Positions 59,630-64,000 of a stretch of DNA of 64,000 nt are shown here, piece by piece. Made by a program: the position numbers and the translations under genes. The DNA is taken from contig JBOGKM010000086.1 of the NCBI GenBank assembly GCA_050747745.1, forward strand, positions 62,001 to 126,000. Reading direction: 5' to 3'. The notes beneath the pieces were generated by a model. That model ran no database searches and was not told where the DNA came from. It saw only the letters and a list, made by a program, of their open reading frames with translations. The stretch is from SCQP01 sp050747745. Its GTDB lineage: Bacteria > Acidobacteriota > Terriglobia > Terriglobales > SCQP01. Position 1 is the first letter of the stretch. Each line of letters opens with the position of its first letter.

Positions 59630-60897
59630 TGCATTCCACCATGAACATGCCCATCCATCATCCCATCGTTTTCAAGCATGCCAAGGTCTTCGACGGCGAA
59701 TCCCCCGAGTTGCGCGCCGGGCAGATGGTGCGCGTGGTGGGCGACGCCATCGAAGCCGTCGGACCGCACGTCCCGACTGCCGATGCCGAGGTCGTCGACT
59801 GCGGCGGACGCGTGCTCATGCCCGGCCTTATCGATGCCCATGTGCACGTGTACGCCGCCAGCCTCAACGTCGGGCGCCTTGCGCGCACGCCCCATTCCTA
59901 CCTGGCGCTGTTTGCCCTGCGTTCGCTGCGCTCCAGCCTCGACCGCGGCTTCACCACCATTCGCGACGTGGGCGGCGCCGATGTGGGCTTGGCGACCGCC
60001 CTGCGCGAGGGCCTGGGGGGGCTGGTGCCGCGCCTGTTTTACGGCGGCCGCGTGATCAGCCAGACCGGCGGGCACGGCGACTTCCGACCCGGAGATCATC
60101 AACTCGACGATGCCATTCCCTGCGGCTGCGCCGCTCACGCCGACGTCATGGCCGTGATCGCCGATGGGGCCGATGCGGTCCGCCGCGCCGTGCGCGAGGA
60201 GCTGCGCCGCGGCGCCAGCCACATCAAGCTCATGGGCTCCGGCGGCGTCGTCTCGCCCACCGATCCGCTCGAACGCTGCCAGTATTCCGATGAGGAAATC
60301 CGCGCCGCCGTCGAGGAAGCCACGCGCGCCGGCGCCTATGTCGCCACCCATTGCCATCCCGCCGCCGCGGTGCGCCGCTCGGCCGCGCTGGGCGTGCGCT
60401 CCATTGAGCACGCCACCCTGGTCGACGCCCCCACCGCCGACTTTGTCGCCGAACGCGGCGCCTTCGTCGTCCCGACCATGGCCACCGTGGTGGCGCTGGC
60501 CGAGGAGGGCGCCAACCTCGGTCTGCCCGCTCCCAGCCTGGCCAAGCTGCACCGCATCGCCGATCGCGCCCGGGGATCGCTCGCCATCCTCCAGTCTGCG
60601 GGCGTGAAGCTGGGCTTTGGCACCGATCTGCTCGGCCGTTTGCAGGAGCGCCAAGGCAGCGAGTTCACCCTCCGCGCCCAGGCCCTGCCCACGCTCGAGG
60701 TTTTACGCTCCGCCACCAGCACCAACGCCGAACTGCTGGGCCAGGCGGGCAAACTCGGTTGCATCCGCCCCGGCGCCGCCGCCGACCTGCTGCTGGTAAA
60801 CGGCAACCCGCTCGAGGACATTTCCCTCCTGGCTCACAACGGCGCCGCCCTGGCGGTGATCCTCGCCCAGGGCCAGTTCCACAAGCACACCTCGTAG
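59629..60897 (+). CDS. Metal-dependent amidohydrolase (Xaa-Pro/prolidase-like)
   Basis: A 422-residue amidohydrolase-superfamily enzyme. Metal and catalytic residues are His-x-His in LIDAHVHVYAAS, the probable carboxylated Lys in HIKLMGSGG, His in YVATHCHPAAAV, His in SIEHATLVD and Asp in LGFGTDLLG, a binuclear arrangement typical of the imidazolonepropionase/prolidase-type group. The C-terminal beta-sandwich closes with GAAADLLLVNGNPLED. No signal peptide. It is coupled to serS by a TGATG overlap. The substrate, probably a small amide or dipeptide, is unknown. Confidence 0.9.
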   Translation: MHSTMNMPIHHPIVFKHAKVFDGESPELRAGQMVRVVGDAIEAVGPHVPTADAEVVDCGGRVLMPGLIDAHVHVYAASLNVGRLARTPHSYLALFALRSLRSSLDRGFTTIRDVGGADVGLATALREGLGGLVPRLFYGGRVISQTGGHGDFRPGDHQLDDAIPCGCAAHADVMAVIADGADAVRRAVREELRRGASHIKLMGSGGVVSPTDPLERCQYSDEEIRAAVEEATRAGAYVATHCHPAAAVRRSAALGVRSIEHATLVDAPTADFVAERGAFVVPTMATVVALAEEGANLGLPAPSLAKLHRIADRARGSLAILQSAGVKLGFGTDLLGRLQERQGSEFTLRAQALPTLEVLRSATSTNAELLGQAGKLGCIRPGAAADLLLVNGNPLEDISLLAHNGAALAVILAQGQFHKHTS

Positions 60898-60913
60898 CAG
60901 ATAAACTGAAGAG

Positions 60914-62818
60914 GTGAGTGAGAGCTACGATGTCGCCGTCATCGGCGGCGGACACGCCGGCGTTGAGGCCGCGCACGCAGCCGCGCGCCTCGGCCTGCGT
61001 ACGGCCTTGTTCACCATCCGGATTGAGCTCATTGCTCAGATGTCCTGCAATCCCGCCATCGGCGGCATTGCCAAAGGCCACCTGGTGCGCGAAGTGGATG
61101 CGCTCGGCGGCCTCATGGGCGTGGTCACCGACGCGGTGGGGATTCAATTCCGCCTCCTGAACACCAGCCGCGGTCCGGCGGTCTGGTCGCCCCGCGCCCA
61201 GGCCGACAAAAAGCTCTATCGCCAGCGCGTGCAGCAGGTGCTGGCCGAGGTGCCCCATCTCACCCTGCGCGAAGGCGAAGTTGCCGATCTGGTGATCGAG
61301 ACCGCGCCCGGCGGAGCGCGCCGCGTGCGCGGCCTCAAGCTGCGCGATGGATCCGTGGTCGCGGCCGAGACCGTGGTCATCACTACCGGAACCTTCCTCA
61401 ACGGCCTCATCCACGTCGGCGAAACCACCTACCCCGCCGGCCGCGGCGGCGAACCCGCGGCCCAGCTTTTGGGCGAATCTCTCAAGCTGCTCGGCTTCAC
61501 CTGCGGCCGCTTGAAAACCGGCACGCCCCCGCGCCTGGATGCCCGCACCATTGACTGGTCGCAGTTCACCCCCCAGCCCGGCGACGCCGAGCCCACGCCG
61601 TTTTCCTTCCAAACGCGCCGCATCGAGCGCGAACAGGTGCTGTGCTATTCCACCTTCACCAACCAGCGCACCCACCGCGCCATCCGCGACAACATTCATC
61701 GCAGTCCGCTCTATTCCGGCCAGATCGCCGGCATCGGTCCGCGCTACTGCCCCAGCATTGAAGACAAAGTCGTCAAGTTCCCCGAAAAGGAACGGCACCA
61801 GATCTTCCTCGAGCCCGAGGGTCTGGACACCATCGAAACCTACCCCAACGGTCTGTCCACGTCCATGCCGCTCGATGTACAGCAAGCCATGGTAGCCAGC
61901 ATTCCCGGCCTCGAAAAGGCGGTGATGCTGCGTCCCGGCTACGCCATCGAGTATGATTTTGTGCAACCCACCGAATTGCGGCCGACGCTGGAAACCAAAA
62001 AAATTGCCGGCCTCTTTCTGGGCGGCCAGATCAACGGCACTTCCGGCTACGAGGAAGCCGCTTGCCAGGGCCTGATCGCCGGCGTCAACGCCGCGCTCCA
62101 GGTGAAAGGCGAGCCGCCCTTAGTGCTCAGCCGCACCGAGGCCTACACCGGCATTCTCGTGGACGATCTCATCGCCCGCGGCGTCGATGAACCCTATCGC
62201 ATGTTCACCTCTCGCGCCGAGTTCCGCCTGCACCTGCGCATTGACAACGCCGACGCCCGTCTCACGCCGCACGGCCGCCGTATCGGCCTGGCCGACGAGG
62301 ACCGCTGGCGCCGGTTGGAGGCCAAGCAGCGCCGCCTCGACTCGCTCACGGCATTCCTGGTTTCCGCCACGCGTCCCGGCGATCCGGCTCCAGCAGCGCA
62401 AATGCTCAAGCGGCCCGAGCTCACGCTCCCGGATTTCGCGCCCTGGCTACACCAGTGCCTGCCGGAACTGATGACCGCTCAGCAGCAGGCCGATCCGGCC
62501 GGATGGGAGCTGAAAACAGTCGAGACCGCGATTAAGTTCGAGGGCTATCTGGCGCAGCAGCGCCGGCACATGGAGCAGCTGCGTGAGGCCGAGGGCAAAA
62601 CCATTCCCGATGGTTTCAACTACCGCGACCTCGCCGGACTCTCACGCGAAATGAGGGACAAGCTTTCCCGCATCCGCCCCGTCTCGCTTGGCCAGGCCTC
62701 CCGCATCCCCGGCGTCACCCCCGCCGCCCTGTCGCTGCTGCTGGTTCACCTCGAGCTGCGCCAGCGCCAGTCCACCCCGACCGCACGGGCCGCTAAGCTG
62801 CCAGGTCGGCTCGGGTGA
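60914..62818 (+). CDS. mnmG: tRNA uridine-5-carboxymethylaminomethyl synthesis enzyme MnmG (GidA)
   Basis: A 634-residue FAD protein that, with MnmE, modifies wobble uridine 34. FAD motif DVAVIGGGHAGVEAAHAAAR, conserved MSCNPAIGGIAKGHLVREVD, GTFLNGLIHVG, RLKTGTPPRLD, GYAIEYDF, LFLGGQINGTSGYEEAACQG and TSRAEFRLHLRIDNAD are all present. The C-terminal helical domain includes YRDLAGLSREMRDKLS and IPGVTPAALSLLLVHL. The start is GTG. Its 3' end overlaps the M16 peptidase gene on the other strand by 26 bases. MnmE is not in the window. Confidence 0.97.
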   Translation: MSESYDVAVIGGGHAGVEAAHAAARLGLRTALFTIRIELIAQMSCNPAIGGIAKGHLVREVDALGGLMGVVTDAVGIQFRLLNTSRGPAVWSPRAQADKKLYRQRVQQVLAEVPHLTLREGEVADLVIETAPGGARRVRGLKLRDGSVVAAETVVITTGTFLNGLIHVGETTYPAGRGGEPAAQLLGESLKLLGFTCGRLKTGTPPRLDARTIDWSQFTPQPGDAEPTPFSFQTRRIEREQVLCYSTFTNQRTHRAIRDNIHRSPLYSGQIAGIGPRYCPSIEDKVVKFPEKERHQIFLEPEGLDTIETYPNGLSTSMPLDVQQAMVASIPGLEKAVMLRPGYAIEYDFVQPTELRPTLETKKIAGLFLGGQINGTSGYEEAACQGLIAGVNAALQVKGEPPLVLSRTEAYTGILVDDLIARGVDEPYRMFTSRAEFRLHLRIDNADARLTPHGRRIGLADEDRWRRLEAKQRRLDSLTAFLVSATRPGDPAPAAQMLKRPELTLPDFAPWLHQCLPELMTAQQQADPAGWELKTVETAIKFEGYLAQQRRHMEQLREAEGKTIPDGFNYRDLAGLSREMRDKLSRIRPVSLGQASRIPGVTPAALSLLLVHLELRQRQSTPTARAAKLPGRLG

Positions 62819-64000
62819 TACGAAGCCCGTTGAGGTTGCCGAGCACCGTCAGGCCCATGCGCGCCGGGTCGAAGCCCTCCCCGGTAATGCGTTCCAGATC
62901 TTCCGCGCTCACCCGCTCGATGCGCTCCAGCAGCTCGTTCAGTCCAATATAGCGCCCGAAGTAGATCTGCTGCCGCGCCAGATTGGACATGCGCGCGCCG
63001 GTCGATTCCAGCCCCAGCATCAGGCTGCCCTTAAGGTTATCTTTGGCGCGCCGCAGCTCTTCTGCCGGCACCGGCGCGTGCCGCAACTCGCGCAACTCCT
63101 TCAAAATCGAGTCCACCACTTGCCGCACGGTGCGGTTGCTGGTGCCGGCGTAAATGCCGAACATGCCGGTGTCGCTATACGGGCTGAGGTCGCTGAACAC
63201 GGCGTAGGCCAGCCCTTGCCGTTCGCGTATGTTCTGGAACAGCCGCGACGACATCCCGCCCCCCACCACCGTGTTCAGCACCGACCACGGGTACCGCTGC
63301 TCGCTCATCAGCGACTCGGCCGGCATGCCCAGGCAAATCTGCACCTGTTCCAACTGTTTCTTGTTGCGCATCACAATGCGCGCATGCGTGGCTGGGGCGA
63401 TGTCACGATGGCCGTTAGGCTGCGCCTTCATGTCGGCGAACCAACGTTGCGCCAACTCGACCAGCCGGCGGTGCTGGAGATTTCCCGCGGCGGCAATGAG
63501 CAGATTGCCGGGTGAAAAGCAGGCATGGTAGTAATCAAATAGCGCCGTCTGCTGCAGCCGCTTGATGGTTTCCTTGGTCCCGAGAATCGGACGGCCCAGC
63601 GGGTGATCCTTCCAGAAGTTCTGCGTGAAGATTTCATGCACGAGGTAGTCGGGATTGTCCTCGTCCATTTTGAGCTCCTGCAGGATCACTCCCTGCTCGC
63701 GCGCGATGTCCTCATTGCGAAACAGGGGATTCCGCACCAGGTCGGCCAGCACCTCCAGCGCCAAGGGCACGTGCTCGTCCAAGACCTTCGCGCTGAAACA
63801 AACATTTTCCTTCGACGTAAACGCATCCAGGTTGCCGCCGATGGAATCCACCGAGCGCGCAATCTCTTCCGCGGAACGGTGGCTGGTGCCTTTGAACACC
63901 ATGTGCTCAATGAAATGCGTAATCCCATTGAGCTCAGCCGTCTCCCGCCGCGAGCCGTTCAGCACCCAGATGCCCATAGTCACCGAGCGCACGTGCGGCA
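62793..64000 (-). CDS. M16-family zinc peptidase (N-terminus cut by the right edge)
   Basis: At least 402 residues of an insulinase/processing-peptidase protein. The inverted zinc motif is HFIEHMVFKGT (HxxEH) and the third ligand lies in EQGVILQELKMDEDNPD. The inactive-lobe region has GGGMSSRLFQNIRERQGLAY and YAGTSNR. The frame is open to the window end, where PHVRSVTMGIWV is visible; family members start about 15-25 residues earlier. A peptidase of ~420 residues in this family is often the pitrilysin-like partner near pqqL or mpp-type genes. It overlaps mnmG convergently. Confidence 0.92.
   Translation of the reverse strand, partial: PHVRSVTMGIWVLNGSRRETAELNGITHFIEHMVFKGTSHRSAEEIARSVDSIGGNLDAFTSKENVCFSAKVLDEHVPLALEVLADLVRNPLFRNEDIAREQGVILQELKMDEDNPDYLVHEIFTQNFWKDHPLGRPILGTKETIKRLQQTALFDYYHACFSPGNLLIAAAGNLQHRRLVELAQRWFADMKAQPNGHRDIAPATHARIVMRNKKQLEQVQICLGMPAESLMSEQRYPWSVLNTVVGGGMSSRLFQNIRERQGLAYAVFSDLSPYSDTGMFGIYAGTSNRTVRQVVDSILKELRELRHAPVPAEELRRAKDNLKGSLMLGLESTGARMSNLARQQIYFGRYIGLNELLERIERVSAEDLERITGEGFDPARMGLTVLGNLNGLRITRADLAA

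Noticed and set aside
1..64000. CRISPR arrays, insertion sequences, integrases, phage genes
   Set aside because: No regularly spaced repeats, transposase or integrase motifs, or phage structural genes were seen on either strand.

Overview
The window looks like a GC-rich chromosomal segment of an acidobacterium, most likely class Terriglobia. The support is family content rather than a marker gene: three intact or edge-truncated large MacB/FtsX-type permeases of the acidobacterial duplicated-orphan-permease (ADOP) kind, one of them with its PadR regulator, plus a fourth as a relic; a large BNR/VPS10-like secreted protein; and Tad-type pilins in a diderm setting with porin, M16, M23 and GlmU. 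No rRNA, tRNA, CRISPR array, IS element or phage gene was recognised.

Layout. 1-5.5 kb (minus strand): ADOP permease running off the left edge with its PadR repressor, then a four-gene TPR-TadG-TadE-TadE pilin operon. 5.6-11 kb (plus): an OmpR-type regulator and sensor kinase translationally coupled to an MBL-fold hydrolase and a PLP aminotransferase, followed by a zinc alcohol dehydrogenase related to scyllo-inosose dehydrogenases. 11-13.4 kb: second ADOP permease. 13.5-17.7 kb: porin, small phosphate-binding-protein-like protein, membrane adenylate cyclase and a methyltransferase. 17.8-32.2 kb is mixed housekeeping: exported proteins, an M23 peptidase with an altered zinc-ligand position, CDP-alcohol phosphatidyltransferase, panBC, a deoxynucleoside kinase, a CLC channel, an acyl-CoA dehydrogenase and a single-domain ClpB-like AAA+ ATPase. 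32.2-35.2 kb: toxin-antitoxin relics and a third ADOP permease.

35.3-48.9 kb (minus) is the most distinctive region: about thirteen closely packed genes forming a dedicated type II fatty-acid/polyketide system. It holds a FabL-type enoyl reductase, a long acyl carrier protein, a FabZ-like dehydratase, four ketosynthase-family proteins, a FabG ketoreductase, two paralogous PaaK/LuxE-like adenylate-forming enzymes at its two ends, a DegT/StrS aminotransferase, a SAM methyltransferase and a myo-inositol-1-phosphate synthase. Two ketosynthases keep the Cys-His-His triad. The other two have lost it (one full length with Gly-Asn-Asn, one truncated with Ala in place of Cys), and each lies next to an active one, as in two KS/chain-length-factor pairs. 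The gene set resembles aryl-polyene and related type II systems, but adding an enoyl reductase, inositol-phosphate synthase and StrS-type aminotransferase suggests a different product, perhaps an amino-cyclitol-containing lipid. That product is inference.

49-64 kb (plus, apart from the convergent stress-protein-like gene and the M16 peptidase): TPR protein, GlmU, an ADOP relic, an unrecognised 872-residue protein with a DUF2325-like C-terminus, the BNR protein, SerS, an amidohydrolase, MnmG and an M16 peptidase cut by the right edge. The plus strand is G-rich on the left of the window and C-rich on the right regardless of gene orientation, so GC skew changes sign inside the window.
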